This document shows positions 63,119 through 64,000 of a stretch of DNA of 64,000 bases, in pieces. Source of the DNA: DASWIG01 sp036397835 (GTDB lineage Bacteria > Acidobacteriota > Thermoanaerobaculia > Multivoradales > J023). The translations under genes were made by a program, and so were the position numbers. How positions within the stretch are numbered: position 1 is the stretch's first letter; every line of letters starts with the position of its first letter. Below the pieces are notes generated by a model that worked only from the letters and a program-made list of their open reading frames with translations, did no database searches and was not told where the DNA came from. The DNA is taken from positions 1 to 64,000 of the forward strand of contig DASWIG010000188.1 in the NCBI GenBank assembly GCA_036397835.1, given 5' to 3'.

Positions 63119-64000
63119 TCAGGCCTCGTCTGCGAGCTGATCGCGGACTTCCTCGTCGGAGAGCTCTGCGAGCTCTTGCAGGGCCTCGGCCAGGTCTTCA
63201 TCACTGGCGTCGGCCAATTGGAGCTCCTCGACGAGGAGCGCGAGCTGGGCCACCGTCCGGACCTCGAAGAGCCTGAAGGCCGGTAAGTCGACGCCGTAGC
63301 GCTCCTGGAGGCGCGACATGATCAGGATCGCGCGCATCGAATGTCCACCCAGGTCGAAGAAATCGTCGTGGAGACCCACGCGCTCGACCGCCAGCACCGC
63401 CGCCCATATCTCGGCGAGCTGTCGCTCCAGCTCCGTCGACGGGGCCACGTAGGGCCGGGCGGCCGCTTCCTCGAGCTCGGGCAATGCGAGGCGGTCCACC
63501 TTGCCGTTCGGCGTCATGGGCAGCTCGTCGAGGACGAGGAAGCGGCTCGGCACCATGTAGGGCGCCAGCCGCTCCTCCAGAAAGGCGCGCAGGCTCCGAG
63601 GCTCGGGATCACGCCCGACTCCTCGAGCCACGTAGGCGGCAAGCTCGATCTCGCCAGAGCCGGAGTCGCGGGCGCGGACCGCGCAGAGCTCGACGTCGGG
63701 ATGAGCCCCGAGCGCCGCCTCGATCTCTCCGGGCTCCACCCGGTGCCCCCGGACCTGGACCTGGTGATCGAGCCGGCCCACGAATCGGAGACAGCCGCCG
63801 CCGTCGAAAAAGCCGAGATCGCCGGTGCGCAACAGGCGCGAACCGTGACGGCCGCTGTGAGGATCCGGCACGAACCGCTCGGCGGTGAGCGCCGGCCGGC
63901 GCAGATAGCCGCGGCCGGGGGCGCCTCCGGCCACGTGGATCTCGCCGGTGCAGCCGATCGGCGAAAGCCGCGAGCGCCGATCGAGCACGAAGACCGCCAC
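63119..64000 (-). CDS. NRPS, C-terminal end of a protein continuing beyond the window
   Basis: The last 293 residues of an NRPS protein are visible: the end of an A domain from about motif A6 onward (GEIHVAGG, LRTGDLGFFDGGG, VRGHRVEPGEIEAAL, APYMVPSRF, NGKVDR) and a PCP (HDDFFDLGGHSMRAILI). The specificity residues are off the edge, so the substrate cannot be read. A strongly acidic tail follows (DEDLAEALQELAELSDEEV). It is opposite in charge to the basic start of the 3722-aa protein downstream, 18 bp away, which suggests the two dock. The start and any preceding modules lie to the right of the window, so the assembly line is longer than what is seen here. Confidence 0.95.
   Translation of the reverse strand: MAVFVLDRRSRLSPIGCTGEIHVAGGAPGRGYLRRPALTAERFVPDPHSGRHGSRLLRTGDLGFFDGGGCLRFVGRLDHQVQVRGHRVEPGEIEAALGAHPDVELCAVRARDSGSGEIELAAYVARGVGRDPEPRSLRAFLEERLAPYMVPSRFLVLDELPMTPNGKVDRLALPELEEAAARPYVAPSTELERQLAEIWAAVLAVERVGLHDDFFDLGGHSMRAILIMSRLQERYGVDLPAFRLFEVRTVAQLALLVEELQLADASDEDLAEALQELAELSDEEVRDQLADEA

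Noticed and set aside
37337..64000. Full bleomycin-type pathway
   Set aside because: The tandem Cys modules and a Thr module are reminiscent, but module order, the embedded oxidase, the position of the PKS module and the thioesterase ending all differ.

Overview
This is a GC-rich window that is mostly one side of a very large non-ribosomal peptide / polyketide (NRPS-PKS) gene cluster read leftward on the minus strand. The best guess for the source is an acidobacterium or a similar soil or sediment bacterium. The reasons are an orphan permease of the acidobacterial duplicated type (ADOP/MacB-FtsX-like), a CRTAC1-type FG-GAP/ASPIC-UnbV lipoprotein paired with a multihaem cytochrome c/TPR protein, and the base composition. 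No rRNA or other phylogenetic marker is present, so this is inference.

Left flank (1-5343). A lipoprotein gene leaves the window on the left. Next come a structured element ending in a strong rho-independent terminator and a 41-bp palindromic tandem repeat array (about 271-609). A two-gene AAA ATPase plus DUF4276/TOPRIM-like module (817-2884, plus strand) resembles known phage-defence pairs. A minus-strand operon encodes an ECF sigma factor, a zinc-finger anti-sigma factor and a YbjQ-family protein (2903-4299). A family 2 glycosyltransferase (4426-5343, plus) converges on the cluster.

Cluster tail (5364-17170, minus). A tightly coupled run encodes a multihaem cytochrome c, a CRTAC1-like lipoprotein and two tandem LanB-like proteins. 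Both LanB-like proteins have only the tRNA-dependent glutamylation-type region and no elimination domain. Directly upstream, an ADOP permease overlaps the last NRPS gene by 4 bp.

Assembly line (17167-64000, minus; transcription order is right to left). A truncated module at the right edge is followed by proteins of 3722, about 4390, 1566, about 1706 and 3453 aa, the last carrying the thioesterase. Hand-read adenylation codes suggest the order: unknown, unknown, Thr, Asn/Asp, an A-less module, Cys, Cys, Cys-like or unknown, unknown, Ser, malonate, Cys, unknown, release. Three heterocyclisation domains and one oxidase domain embedded in an adenylation domain predict a thiazoline-thiazole or bithiazole unit mid-chain and a third thiazoline near the end. 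A glycosyltransferase-like gene sits in opposite orientation between two NRPS genes. Unusual features are a half condensation domain at the start of the 4390-aa protein, a C-PCP module with no A domain, and an epimerase-like domain whose catalytic HH motif reads HR directly after the predicted thiazole. No tRNA, rRNA, insertion sequence or CRISPR array was seen.
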